64,000 bases of DNA from Bacteroidota bacterium (GCA_023428695.1 JAEYWY010000022.1:124001-188000), one strand, 5' to 3'. Shown: positions 41,632 to 50,628, counted from the first letter of the stretch. The notes: generated by a model from the sequence alone, not told the origin. Made by a program: numbers and translations.

Positions 41632-42747
41632 ATGATTAGACTTTTCCTTTTTTCTCTATTGGCGAGTACCATATACGTTGCACAAGCACAACAGCAACCG
41701 GGTAACACGGCGCAATTTCCAATTCGCGGATTTTGCATTGCCGCACCGATGTCGCCGGAACTTCCCGCCTTCGAACGTTTCGTCGAACAGGACCTGGCAC
41801 CGCGGAGCATCAACGTCCTCATTCTGCGTGTTGATTATAACTATGCATTTGAGCGCCGACCTGAACTGAGAGATAGCAGCACGTTGTCAAAGGAAGAAGT
41901 CAAACGCCTCGTGGCGTTGTGTAAGAAACATCAGATCAGACTCATTCCACAAATCAACTTGCTCGGACATCAGTCGTGGGCAGGAACGATCCACAACCTG
42001 CTACGCGTGTATCCGCAGTTCGATGAAACTCCCCACGTCGAAATGCCTGAGAAATACAGTTGGCCTAACGCCGACGGATTGTACTGCAAGAGTTACTGTC
42101 CGCTGCATCCGGACGTACATGCTGTGGTATTCGACCTTGTGGATGAGATTTGTGATGCATTTGAATCAGACTCCTTCCATGCGGGAATGGACGAAGTCTT
42201 CTACATCGGAGATGACAAATGTCCACGCTGCAGTGGGCGTGACAAAGCGGAGTTATTCGCAGGGGAAGTACGCCGCATACGTGACCACCTGGCTGGCCGG
42301 GGTCGCCGGCTTTGGATATGGGGTGATCGCCTGATCGATGGAAAAGAAACCGGCCTGGGAATGTGGGAAGCGAGTATGAACAATACACATCGCGCCATAG
42401 ATCTGATTCCAAAAGACGTGATGATTTGCGACTGGCACTATGAACGTGCCGATAAAACTGCAGTGATCTTTGCCACGAAAGGATTTGATGTTGTTACTTG
42501 TCCCTGGCGAAATCCCGCGGTTGCAACACGCCAGGCCGAAGACATGAAAACTTTCATTCGCGATTCCACTCCGGCAATGAGTGCGCGTTTTCAGGGGATT
42601 GTCCAAACTGTCTGGTCTGATACGAAAAGTTTTCTTGATGGGTATTACGCGGACAAAAAAGATTCAGATGGCGGTAACATGACTCCGTGGACGTGCTTCA
42701 AGACGATTTTTCCTCTAAAGGAAACGATAAAGACGAAGAAGAAATAA
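41632..42747 (+). CDS. GH20-like exported glycoside hydrolase (catalytic domain only)
   Basis: A 371-residue exported protein (signal peptide MIRLFLFSLLASTIYVAQAQ). The barrel resembles family 20 hexosaminidases: LCKKHQIRLIPQINLLGHQSW, the catalytic Asp-Glu pair in FHAGMDEVF, and WIWGDRLIDG. It lacks the N-terminal GH20b domain that precedes the barrel in most hexosaminidases, so it is a short, divergent form. A CPRCSGR cysteine pair may bind metal or form a disulfide. Probable targets are beta-linked N-acetylhexosamines, but this short group has uncertain activity. Flanked by SDR and Gfo/Idh/MocA genes. Confidence 0.8.
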   Translation: MIRLFLFSLLASTIYVAQAQQQPGNTAQFPIRGFCIAAPMSPELPAFERFVEQDLAPRSINVLILRVDYNYAFERRPELRDSSTLSKEEVKRLVALCKKHQIRLIPQINLLGHQSWAGTIHNLLRVYPQFDETPHVEMPEKYSWPNADGLYCKSYCPLHPDVHAVVFDLVDEICDAFESDSFHAGMDEVFYIGDDKCPRCSGRDKAELFAGEVRRIRDHLAGRGRRLWIWGDRLIDGKETGLGMWEASMNNTHRAIDLIPKDVMICDWHYERADKTAVIFATKGFDVVTCPWRNPAVATRQAEDMKTFIRDSTPAMSARFQGIVQTVWSDTKSFLDGYYADKKDSDGGNMTPWTCFKTIFPLKETIKTKKK

Positions 42748-42883
42748 AGTTGAAAGTTGAAAGTTCTTTGCGTCTCATTGCGTCCCTGCGCCCTTGCTGT
42801 GAAAAAAAGACACTCATTCAGAAGAGAAAACATTGAGGTTAAGAATAAACAAAGTTGCAGCTTGTGGCTCGAAGCTCGCAGCC
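42746..42883. repeat. Cluster of three short intergenic repeat types
   Basis: The 190-bp spacer holds AAAGTTG repeated about 2.5 times (42746-42765); then a CTTTGCGTC-type degenerate repeat (42766-42804: CTTTGCGTCTCATTGCGTCC and on to TGCGCCCTTGC); then a GCAGCTTGTGGCTCGAAGCT-type repeat (42856-42883, with GCTCGAAGCTCGCAGC). Such low-complexity motifs recur between genes in various bacterial genomes, from memory; their role is unknown. The repeats start at the stop codon of the GH20-like gene. Confidence 0.55.
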
Positions 42884-42937
42884 ATAGAAAGACTAAACCG
42901 GACGATAAAAATCAAACTTCATCCCAACCCTCGCATT

Positions 42938-44014
42938 ATGAGAACACTGCTTTATGCAATTGCCCTGCTTACGTCTATGTCGGTACAGGCACAATCTGGA
43001 AAACCCTTTAGAATCGCCGTTGCCGGGCTTACTCATACCCATGTTCACTGGATACTGGGTCGCGCACATGATGGCGATATTGAGATTGTCGGGATTTCGG
43101 AACCTAACAGGGAACTGGCGGAACGGTATCTGAAACAACATAACCTGCCGATGACGTTGTGGTATCCCTCGCTTGAAGAGATGTTAAAAAAAACGAATCC
43201 CGAAGCAGTCACCGCTTTCAATACCATTTACGAACATCTCGAAGTTGTAAAGGTATGCGCACCGCGGAAAATACACGTGATGGTTGAAAAGCCTCTTGCT
43301 GTAAGTCTCGAACATGCACGTGAAATGGAAAAGCTTGCACGTCAACACGGAATTCATCTGCTCACAAACTACGAGACAACGTGGTACGGTAGCAATGCCG
43401 ATGTTGTCAAGGAACTGCCCGCCCTGGGTGACATCCGCAAAATCGTTGTTCATGACGGGCACCAGGGACCAAAGGAAATTGGTGTGAATGAAGAGTTTCT
43501 TGACTGGCTCACGGATCCCGTAAAAAACGGCGGCGGAGCGATAACTGATTTCGGATGCTATGGAGCGAACCTTGCCACTTGGCTGATGAAAGGTCAGCGA
43601 CCTAACGCGGTGTTCGCTGTTACACAACAATTCAAACCTGATGTTTACCCAAAGGTAGACGACGAGGCAACCATCATACTAACCTACGATAAAGCTCAGG
43701 TTATCATTCAGGCATCCTGGAACTGGCCATATGGGCGGAAGGATATGGAGGTGTACGCCACGGGCGGTTCTGTCATTGCAGACAGATCGGGTGTTCGTAT
43801 AAAGATTGCCGAGACGCCTGAGAAAACTAAAACATCGCCAGCATTACCGAAACCGCATCATGATCCGTTCGCATACTTTGCTGCAGTTGTAAGGGGTGAG
43901 ATTACCGTGAACCCTGCCGATTTATCCGCACTCGAAAACAATGTGCTCGTGGTTGAGATTCTTGAAGCGGGAAAAGCTTCGGCAAAGGAGGGACGAAAGA
44001 TCCAACTGAAATAG
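42938..44014 (+). CDS. Gfo/Idh/MocA family oxidoreductase, exported
   Basis: About 358 residues from ATG 42938, which starts a signal peptide (MRTLLYAIALLTSMSVQAQ); an upstream TTG (42833) adds an unlikely 35 residues. NAD(P)-binding Rossmann half (FRIAVAGLTHTHVHWILGRA, VGISEPNRELAERYL), the MVEKPLAVSLEHAREME motif with the conserved lysine, and the C-terminal beta-sheet half with GGGAITDFGCYGANLATWL. Members oxidise, reduce or hydrolyse sugars using tightly bound NAD. Export is common in Bacteroidota copies. Likely linked to the GH20-like gene upstream in sugar breakdown. Confidence 0.92.
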   Translation: MRTLLYAIALLTSMSVQAQSGKPFRIAVAGLTHTHVHWILGRAHDGDIEIVGISEPNRELAERYLKQHNLPMTLWYPSLEEMLKKTNPEAVTAFNTIYEHLEVVKVCAPRKIHVMVEKPLAVSLEHAREMEKLARQHGIHLLTNYETTWYGSNADVVKELPALGDIRKIVVHDGHQGPKEIGVNEEFLDWLTDPVKNGGGAITDFGCYGANLATWLMKGQRPNAVFAVTQQFKPDVYPKVDDEATIILTYDKAQVIIQASWNWPYGRKDMEVYATGGSVIADRSGVRIKIAETPEKTKTSPALPKPHHDPFAYFAAVVRGEITVNPADLSALENNVLVVEILEAGKASAKEGRKIQLK

Positions 44015-44054
44015 TTTTCAAATAGCAATCCGTAATCAACCCTGCTGATCTCAC

Positions 44055-44447
44055 ATGACTGATACAAAACTAACAGACAATAAAGAGAAGAAACGCCCGA
44101 CTCCAACTGACTCGTTGGCAAATGAACGGACATTCCTCGCCTGGATCAGAACGGGAATTGCAATCATGGCATTTGGATTTGTTGCCGTTAAATTCAGTTT
44201 GTTTGTCAATCAAATCGCACTGCTCGCCGAAGGAAAAATTATTCTCCCCGATGCAGGTTACTCGTACAAGGCTGGTATCGCACTCGTAGTAATTGCCATC
44301 CTGATGTCAGTCCTGGCGTTCATGCGTTACCGCCAGGTGGAGAATCAATTGTTTGAAGGTAAATACGCGTCCGGTATCGTGTTGACTTTCCTGCTTACTA
44401 TCTGCATTGTGTTCGTCGGGGTATTGTTGCTGACTTATCTTTTGTAG
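44055..44447 (+). CDS. DUF202 (YidH-like) membrane protein
   Basis: A 130-residue inner-membrane protein with three helices. The DUF202 signature LANERTFLAWIRTGIAIMAFGFV is near the N-terminus (about 21-43), followed by helices at about 75-95 and 108-129. Family function is unestablished; members are small membrane proteins found widely. It begins 40 bp after the Gfo/Idh/MocA gene and converges on a response regulator gene, 10 bp apart. Confidence 0.9.
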   Translation: MTDTKLTDNKEKKRPTPTDSLANERTFLAWIRTGIAIMAFGFVAVKFSLFVNQIALLAEGKIILPDAGYSYKAGIALVVIAILMSVLAFMRYRQVENQLFEGKYASGIVLTFLLTICIVFVGVLLLTYLL

Positions 44448-44457
44448 AAAGCGAAAT

Positions 44458-44904
44458 TCAGGTTTTGGCTGCCCAACGGTTGGGGTGTTTGCATTTGCTC
44501 CAATACCCGATGATGGTTTCAACGGTGTGTTCCATTTCCTCGATAGTGTTTTCTTTCTGAAAGAAACCCTGCACTGTCATTTCGTAGGCAAGCGCAATGT
44601 CGGCGTGATTTGCCGCCGTTGATATGAACACAAAGGGAATACTCTTCCGCCGGAGGCATTCATCGTCGCAAATCCGCGCGCGTAATTCGAGACCATTCAT
44701 CAGAGGCAGGTTGATGTCACAAAAAATCAGGAACGTACTTCTGTCAGTGGTTCGCAGATACTCAAGTGCCTCTTTCCCATTTGTAAAGAAAACCAGTTCG
44801 GAGTCAACACGCAGTCGCCGAAGAATCCGTTCCATCAGATATTGATCGTCGGGATCATCTTCTATAATAAGAATCGGATCTGTGGTTAATGAATTTCTCA
44901 ACAT
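44458..44904 (-). CDS. Single-domain response regulator
   Basis: A 148-residue receiver-only protein from ATG 44904 (MLRNSLTTDPILIIEDDPDDQ); an upstream start adds 15 residues. Acidic pocket IIEDDPDD, phospho-acceptor D63 in LIFCDINLPLMNG, conserved threonine in FISTAAN and a lysine in GFFQKENTIEEM. The third stand-alone receiver in this window with no output domain; it resembles Rcp1-type regulators used with HDLQEPLR-class kinases. No kinase is adjacent. Confidence 0.9.
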   Translation of the reverse strand: MLRNSLTTDPILIIEDDPDDQYLMERILRRLRVDSELVFFTNGKEALEYLRTTDRSTFLIFCDINLPLMNGLELRARICDDECLRRKSIPFVFISTAANHADIALAYEMTVQGFFQKENTIEEMEHTVETIIGYWSKCKHPNRWAAKT

Positions 44905-44980
44905 GGTATAGCTGTCTTTCCAGTCAAAACTGATACACAACGGAATCATTGACGCACCTCAGGTTACCGCGGGGCCCCTC

Positions 44981-45424
44981 CTACTTTCTTTTATCATTGA
45001 TGGCATTAATCGTCGCGGCTGCGATGAGGCCACCAATTGCATAATAGAACACTGTCATAACCTGTGTCCGGGTGGTAAGATTAGTTGGTCGTTCATCAAG
45101 CCCCATCCGTTTGGGAAGCGCAACGGCACCGATACCTGCTCCGAGTCCCAGCAGCGCACCACGGATCAGTGTGCGTTGTTTGGAGGGTGCGCTCGCAAGC
45201 GCATAATAAAATGAATTACTGACCAGATCACCGGCTATCGATATCGGAAACGCTTTCTTCACAAAGTCGGGAGTTGTTGGCGGGGTTTTGACCAGCTTCG
45301 CGACGGCGTTCATTCCGAGAAGATCAAGACGCGGCGCTTTTTTGTCGATACGCGACATACCTTCGTTGATCAATGTGAGAGCACACGCCCCGGCAAATCC
45401 CCCAACTGCAGCTTTCAGATCCAT
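44981..45424 (-). CDS. Hypothetical glycine/alanine-rich membrane protein
   Basis: A 147-residue protein with weakly hydrophobic segments at about residues 3-18 (AAVGGFAGACALTLINEG), 65-80, 88-104 (GALLGLGAGIGAVALP) and 122-140 (VFYYAIGGLIAAATINAI), ending in a basic NDKRK. It probably spans the inner membrane. I do not recognise a family. It lies alone on the minus strand, divergent from the small gene at 45517 with 92 bp between starts. Confidence 0.65.
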   Translation of the reverse strand: MDLKAAVGGFAGACALTLINEGMSRIDKKAPRLDLLGMNAVAKLVKTPPTTPDFVKKAFPISIAGDLVSNSFYYALASAPSKQRTLIRGALLGLGAGIGAVALPKRMGLDERPTNLTTRTQVMTVFYYAIGGLIAAATINAINDKRK

Positions 45425-45516
45425 ACGTTGAAATCAGTTTACTCCGAATCATGAAAAATGGGTGCCAGTTCAGCGGACAGGCATCACATTTTCTCAGGTC
45501 CTTACAAAAGCAAAAT

Positions 45517-45765
45517 ATGGACTTACTGGAACGTATTGATTCACTGATTGAGAAATACAAGAAAGAACATCGCGGCGAAGCTCCGCTCTACCTGGTCGTT
45601 TCACCGGACGAAAGCGCCGCGGTGAGGGAAGAAATTCGCAAGCGGGAAAATGCCCCCGACATTGCTGTCATATCAACGTATAAGGACGTAAGAATCGCAG
45701 AACATCCCGCCATGCTTGACGGGAAGATGTACGTTAGCAATGAACTGCCCGAGACGGGATCATGA
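45517..45765 (+). CDS. Small hypothetical cytoplasmic protein
   Basis: An 82-residue protein from ATG 45517 (MDLLERIDSLIEKYKKEHRG). Predicted helix, then a beta strand (APLYLVVSPDESAAVREEIRKR), another strand-like stretch (DIAVISTYKDVRI) and a short tail; soluble, no signal peptide. A longer frame from 45451 adds a doubtful 22 residues. Not assigned to a family. Its stop overlaps the stop of the convergent kinase gene by six bases through the palindrome TCATGA. Confidence 0.7.
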   Translation: MDLLERIDSLIEKYKKEHRGEAPLYLVVSPDESAAVREEIRKRENAPDIAVISTYKDVRIAEHPAMLDGKMYVSNELPETGS

Positions 45766-48700
45766 CAGGGAGTGGTCTTCACTTTTTGCCAGCGGCAGTT
45801 CAATGTAAAAGACCGATCCTTTGCCAAGTTCGGTTGTAAACCAGATCCGTCCTTTCATGTGCTCAATAGCCTGCCGTGCAATCGCCAGCCCAAGGCCAGA
45901 GCCTGACTTTTTGGTTGTGAAGTGAGGAATAAAAATGCTTTCGGCGACTGCCGGCTCAATGCCCCTTCCATTATCCTGAAACATGATCGTCAAACGATCC
46001 GCGGTGGCGGATGCGCTAACGACAACTTTGATTACTTCACCGGGTACAGCTGACTGAAACGCGTTGAGTATAATGTTGCTGAAGGTACGTCCGAGCGATT
46101 GTTCATCACCACGTATCCAGATTTCTCCGGGTGGAACGTCGAGACGAAGTTCGCCTTCGTGGCTGTGCAAGTCGATAATTCGTCTTAGCAACGCTGTGAT
46201 CTCCAGCGGCTTCATCACCGGCTCGGGCATTTTTGCGAACGCGCTGAAGGACGAGGCAATGTCATTCAGGGTATGTACCTGGGCAAGCAGCGAGGCGACA
46301 GCTTTCTGAATCTTTTCCGGTCCGGCTTTCCCGTTTTCAAGGGAGCGTTCGAGTTGCTGCAGCGTCAGCTTCATCGGCGTAAGCGGATTTTTAATCTCGT
46401 GCGCAACCTGCTGCGCCATTTCACGCCATGCGCTTTCACGTTGAGTCTGTTCAAGTTCGGCTTTACTTTCGCTCAATGAATACAACATCTGGTTATATTC
46501 CTTTACCATCAGCCCGATTTCGTCATCGCTTTTCCAGACCAGGGGTTGATTCGTTTTTGTTAGTGACGTCCTTCGAAGCGATTGGGTGATGAACGTGAGC
46601 GGGAAGGTTAGCCATTGCGTTACGAAATAAGAAAGCGCCACCAGAATGACGAAGACCAGCGCAAAGATGTTCAGGATATTGACCAGTATTCCAATTTGAT
46701 TTTTTTCGTAAGAGTATATCGACTGAAAGAACGGTACACCAACAATTCCGATAACAGCTCCGCTGGTTGGTGCCTTGAGGGCCGCGTATGCCGAATAGTA
46801 CTCAAGCCTTCCGAGCTTTTCCACCTCTATGAACAAGTCGTCACCGTTTTTGATTCTTCTAAACGCGGATGGATTCAGGTACCCGGAAAGCAGATTATTC
46901 TCAAAAATCAACGGCTGACTGGTGGCGAGAAGTGTACCGTTGATATAGTATATGTTCGCGTCAAGGTTTGCCAGCGCGGCAAGGTCCGTCAGCTCACTGG
47001 AAAAACCACTCATCGGTTCAAAAGATGTGACAAGGCTTCGGTGCAACTGCGAGGAGATCTGTTCACTGAATCGCCGTGTGCGTGCAAGGTATTCCTCATA
47101 CATCTGGTTTTCTGAAGAGCGGTTTGTAACGCGCAGACTCATGATGCTTACGATCACAAGAGGCAGGAAGAACGCCAGGTTCAGGAAGAGTTGAATGCGC
47201 GTCGCGAAATACAACTTGCCACCCTGCCAGTAACTGATCATGCTTTGAAGGAAGATAAAGATCAGGATGGTGCTCAGTCCGATGACAAGCAGAAACGAAA
47301 AGTTTGCTATGACGTACCCCACCGGCGTTGCCTGCGACGAAACGATGGCGATTCGTCCGGCATCATCTTCTTCCGCAACGTGATCAAATCCGTTCTTTGT
47401 GATCGCTGTTGTGTGCAAAGCAGGGTCGCCAAACCACGAAGTGTTGAACATTCCCTGGTAGTTAAACGAACCCGATGTATACAAAAGGCGATTGCCGGAA
47501 TACACGGCATAATTGAGTACTTGTGTCCTGAAGCTTTCCAGAAAGCGGTTGTCGACAAGAAGTTCGGGATAAACACTTTCGGGGATCACTTTTTTGAGTG
47601 ACAACTCAATCACCACGTACCCTGCAGGCGAACGCATCCACGACACTGGAATGGCGACAAGGTATCGCTGAGAAACGTCTTCGGCAGGATTACTTAGAAA
47701 GTGCACGCCTTCGTATTCCGTTTTCGTGCCCTGGCTTCCATAGCGTGCCAGCAACTGACCAAGTGTTCGCTCAGGATGATTATCGGAGCTTTCGCCAATG
47801 GCATTAAATGTGTAAATCTCGATATCGTATTTATTAAAATAACTCGGAATAAAAACCTGTCGCACCTTTTGTTTGACCGCGTCTTTTGAAAGGAACGGGG
47901 TGGCTACCCGACTTTGAATGAATACGTCGGCCGCAACTTTTTCTGAAAGATCGCGAAGCAAGTACTCGGCAAAGTAATCACGTTCAACAAGGTAGTTCGA
48001 ACCGAACCTGAACATATTCGCGATCTTTTCCTGTCTTGCGAAATGATGCATGGCATAAGCCGCGTTCGCCGACATGAAGAAAATGCAAACGAAAAAATAT
48101 GTGAACGTGGTAAAGCTCAGCTTCCGGAGACTTGCAGTAAGGTCAAGCGCATACACTACAAGGAAATACAGAATCGTTACAACAACTGTAGGCAGAAAGA
48201 TCTGTCCGGAAAAAAGGTTCACAAAAAAGAACACGCACATTCCGAAAATGAATGAAGCGAAAATGCGAACCCTGTTTCCATCCCCTATCAGAATCCGGAT
48301 AAAACAGTGGGAAAAGAAAAACGTACACAATCCTGCCAGCGCTACTGCAATCAGCGCTGCGATTCGCATGCCACTGAATTCAAGCGATTCAGAAATCCCC
48401 AGCGCCAGTGATGAGTTATTGTAGATTGTCTGGACTACAACAAACGGAAAAAGCATTGCGAAAAAAATCAGCGCTGCCGACACAAAGGACAATAACCATT
48501 TTCCCCAACCCGTTGAAAGCGAACGAAGCGATTTGAATCGGAAGAAATTTCTGAAGAGGTAAAAGCACAAAAAGAACAACGCGATTTCATTGATCAGCAA
48601 ATCGCCCAAAGAGGCATTGAGCCGGGATGCTGCAAATTGCAGGGGATCAAACAGGTTCCAGTCAATATATGCGCGTGGAAACTCAAGCGCAGTCATCAGA

Positions 48701-49458
48701 AATCGTGTGAGCAACAACACTCCAAAGAATATCACGAAGACCAGACCGGGATACAGGTATCGTTGCAGTAATTCAAAACACAATACAAGCAAAACAACTA
48801 CGGCAAGCAGGATGAAAACTACTGCAACCGAACTCGGCAAATCTGCAACGGTTGAACTCGAAAGAAACGTTATCCGGAACGGACACGAATCTGGAATGCA
48901 AACTGGAATTCCTTCAACCGAACCGGGCTCGTGAATACTGATTCGTTCACCGCCAAACACGTTCTCGTTTTGCTGAGGTTCGAGATAATGGTTGGTGATC
49001 TGATACCGGCGATAGAGTGGCATGACGCCGACAAGAAACGTTTTGTTATCGACCACCCACTTGCGGGCGAGATAATCGCTATTCCCGTCCCTTAGCAGCC
49101 GCAGCGTGAAGTTTTCTGCCATTGCACTGACTCGCGGAACAAAGAGGTGGTCATTCCAACTCGTCAGTCTGTAGTTGTCAAATACATAAAATGCGTATGG
49201 GGCATCAAGCGGGATTTCCCTGTTGCCAGGCTTTCCGAGTTCTGATATGATCCGTGCCGCGTGATCATCCAACAACTGTAATTCCCTTTCGAGCGAAAGG
49301 GAGATTCGCGCGACTTTTTCCGAAGCAGAGCGTGGACGGCTCGTAACGTACAGGGTAATCAGTCCTGAGGCGAGAAATACAACGAATAGGATAACATAGA
49401 TTCGGATCCGTGCTCTCAACTGGAAGTGCGTTAGATGGCAGACCGTTAAAGTTAGCAA
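45760..49458 (-). CDS. Large NtrY-like membrane sensor histidine kinase
   Basis: A 1232-residue kinase. TM about 19-40, extracytoplasmic region, then a block of about eight helices (about 205-455), a second extracytoplasmic region (about 475-720), further helices near 725-745 and 770-790, another sensory region (about 795-920), a TM at about 925-950, a HAMP domain, HisKA with H1020 in QVAHEIKNPLTPMKLTLQQLERSL, and an HATPase domain (NIILNAFQSA, QDNGRGIEPAVAE, GSGLGLAIARQA). The HEIKNPLTP motif places it with the NtrY/KinB class. No ATG is near the start; TTG 49458 is the first in-frame start. It has no adjacent response regulator. It follows DUF983 by 31 bp at the end of the oxidase cluster. 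Confidence 0.9.
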   Translation of the reverse strand: MLTLTVCHLTHFQLRARIRIYVILFVVFLASGLITLYVTSRPRSASEKVARISLSLERELQLLDDHAARIISELGKPGNREIPLDAPYAFYVFDNYRLTSWNDHLFVPRVSAMAENFTLRLLRDGNSDYLARKWVVDNKTFLVGVMPLYRRYQITNHYLEPQQNENVFGGERISIHEPGSVEGIPVCIPDSCPFRITFLSSSTVADLPSSVAVVFILLAVVVLLVLCFELLQRYLYPGLVFVIFFGVLLLTRFLMTALEFPRAYIDWNLFDPLQFAASRLNASLGDLLINEIALFFLCFYLFRNFFRFKSLRSLSTGWGKWLLSFVSAALIFFAMLFPFVVVQTIYNNSSLALGISESLEFSGMRIAALIAVALAGLCTFFFSHCFIRILIGDGNRVRIFASFIFGMCVFFFVNLFSGQIFLPTVVVTILYFLVVYALDLTASLRKLSFTTFTYFFVCIFFMSANAAYAMHHFARQEKIANMFRFGSNYLVERDYFAEYLLRDLSEKVAADVFIQSRVATPFLSKDAVKQKVRQVFIPSYFNKYDIEIYTFNAIGESSDNHPERTLGQLLARYGSQGTKTEYEGVHFLSNPAEDVSQRYLVAIPVSWMRSPAGYVVIELSLKKVIPESVYPELLVDNRFLESFRTQVLNYAVYSGNRLLYTSGSFNYQGMFNTSWFGDPALHTTAITKNGFDHVAEEDDAGRIAIVSSQATPVGYVIANFSFLLVIGLSTILIFIFLQSMISYWQGGKLYFATRIQLFLNLAFFLPLVIVSIMSLRVTNRSSENQMYEEYLARTRRFSEQISSQLHRSLVTSFEPMSGFSSELTDLAALANLDANIYYINGTLLATSQPLIFENNLLSGYLNPSAFRRIKNGDDLFIEVEKLGRLEYYSAYAALKAPTSGAVIGIVGVPFFQSIYSYEKNQIGILVNILNIFALVFVILVALSYFVTQWLTFPLTFITQSLRRTSLTKTNQPLVWKSDDEIGLMVKEYNQMLYSLSESKAELEQTQRESAWREMAQQVAHEIKNPLTPMKLTLQQLERSLENGKAGPEKIQKAVASLLAQVHTLNDIASSFSAFAKMPEPVMKPLEITALLRRIIDLHSHEGELRLDVPPGEIWIRGDEQSLGRTFSNIILNAFQSAVPGEVIKVVVSASATADRLTIMFQDNGRGIEPAVAESIFIPHFTTKKSGSGLGLAIARQAIEHMKGRIWFTTELGKGSVFYIELPLAKSEDHSLS

Positions 49459-49489
49459 AGATTGTGCAAATCGGGAATTGCGTCCGGGG

Positions 49490-49870
49490 TCACGCCTCGC
49501 GCTTCCGCCTGGGTCTTAGCCCGCCGAAAAGATAAAGGTAAACGATGCGCGAATAGCGATAATTCAGCGGTGCGAGCAGAAACAGGATGGCAATAATAGT
49601 CCCGATCATCAGCCACTCTCCCATGTCAGTGAATCGATAAAACAAGACCGCCAGGACAGCCAGAATACCTACCGTAAAGCCATAGCTGACATACATTGCG
49701 CCCTGATAGAATCCCGGTTCCGGTTCCAGTCTTACTCCACAGTGCGGGCACTCTTCATGCATGATGCTGAATCGCCGGAGGTTAGCTGCCGAATACCGGA
49801 AGATATCACCCTGCCGGCATCGGGGACACTTTCCCTTAACCAGCGCTGCCAGATACGTTCTTTCGTGCAT
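49490..49870 (-). CDS. DUF983 family protein
   Basis: A 126-residue protein from ATG 49870 (MHERTYLAALVKGKCPRCRQGDIF). A zinc-ribbon-like pair CPRCRQG and CPHCGVRLEPEPGFYQGAMYVSYG, then two membrane helices (about 70-88 and 92-110) and a basic tail. DUF983 genes often accompany cytochrome oxidase genes in Bacteroidota; a role in oxidase assembly is suspected, not shown. Its first 35 bases overlap the end of the preceding small membrane gene, pointing to translational coupling. Confidence 0.85.
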   Translation of the reverse strand: MHERTYLAALVKGKCPRCRQGDIFRYSAANLRRFSIMHEECPHCGVRLEPEPGFYQGAMYVSYGFTVGILAVLAVLFYRFTDMGEWLMIGTIIAILFLLAPLNYRYSRIVYLYLFGGLRPRRKREA

Positions 49871-50084
49871 TCCTGCTTGATTTAATCCATAAATAGATGA
49901 GGATACCGGCGGCGAGATAAGGCATCGACAACAGGTAAAGAATACCCGTATTAATCCCCGCGCCAATTCCCGGGCTGCCATTTGAGTAGTTGTTCTCGAG
50001 CGTCGTTCGGCACATGGCACATTGAGCCATCACGTCTCCGGCGCTAATGACAAACCATAATATCAGTGTCAAAACTATACGCAT
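49836..50084 (-). CDS. Small exported membrane protein of the oxidase cluster
   Basis: An 82-residue protein with a signal sequence or first helix (MRIVLTLILWFVISAGDVMA), a QCAMCRTTLENNYSNG segment with a CxxC pair, and a second helix (INTGILYLLSMPYLAAGILIYLWIK). The cysteine pair just outside the membrane could bind copper or heme or handle disulfides. Similar short proteins follow DUF420 in Bacteroidota oxidase clusters, from memory. It starts 3 bp after the DUF420 gene stop and overlaps DUF983. Confidence 0.75.
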   Translation of the reverse strand: MRIVLTLILWFVISAGDVMAQCAMCRTTLENNYSNGSPGIGAGINTGILYLLSMPYLAAGILIYLWIKSSRNARKNVSGSAG

Positions 50085-50087
50085 AAC

Positions 50088-50627
50088 TCAATTCACGTAA
50101 TAAGGACTGATCATGATGTAGACTATTACGCCTGTTACGGCGACGTAGAGCCATAGAGGAAAAGCATATTTCGCCAGTTTTTTATGACGCTCGTAATTTC
50201 CCGCAAGTCCACGTGCGAAGGTAAAAAGTACTATTGGAATAATGATTACCGAAAGTACAATATGCGTGATCAACACGAAAAAGTAGACGTATCGGATACC
50301 ACCTGTTCCACCAAACGGCGTTGAATCGCTCGTCATGTGATAGGCGACGTACATAAGCAGGAACGCGGCCGATAGCCCGAGACAAACCTTGATCAGTTTT
50401 TCGTGAAGTTTGCGCCTGCCATTCTTTATCGCCACAATGGCCGCAACCAGGATGACAGCAGTGAGTCCGTTAATCGTAGCATATACCGGTGGAAGAAACG
50501 AGAGATCATAACCGGGTATCTTAACACGGAACAGAACGGCAACGCACAACGGGAGCACAATCGAAAGCCCGATGATCAGTTTCTTGTAGGGTTCGCCTTT
50601 CTTATCTGTATGCAATGCAGAATCCAT
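50088..50627 (-). CDS. DUF420 family membrane protein
   Basis: A 179-residue inner-membrane protein from ATG 50627 with five helices. The family pattern is visible: LPPVYATINGLTAVILVAAIVAIKNGRRKLHEKLIKVCLGLSAAFLLMYVAYH (quoted in part: LPPVYATINGLTAV, GRRKLHEKL) and RYVYFFVLITHIVLSVIIIP with histidines in each. DUF420 proteins are found beside heme-copper oxidases (CtaM-like in Bacillus) and are linked to oxidase assembly. Its ATG lies one base after the stop of the SCO-like gene, so they are translated together. Confidence 0.88.
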   Translation of the reverse strand: MDSALHTDKKGEPYKKLIIGLSIVLPLCVAVLFRVKIPGYDLSFLPPVYATINGLTAVILVAAIVAIKNGRRKLHEKLIKVCLGLSAAFLLMYVAYHMTSDSTPFGGTGGIRYVYFFVLITHIVLSVIIIPIVLFTFARGLAGNYERHKKLAKYAFPLWLYVAVTGVIVYIMISPYYVN

Positions 50628-50628
50628 G

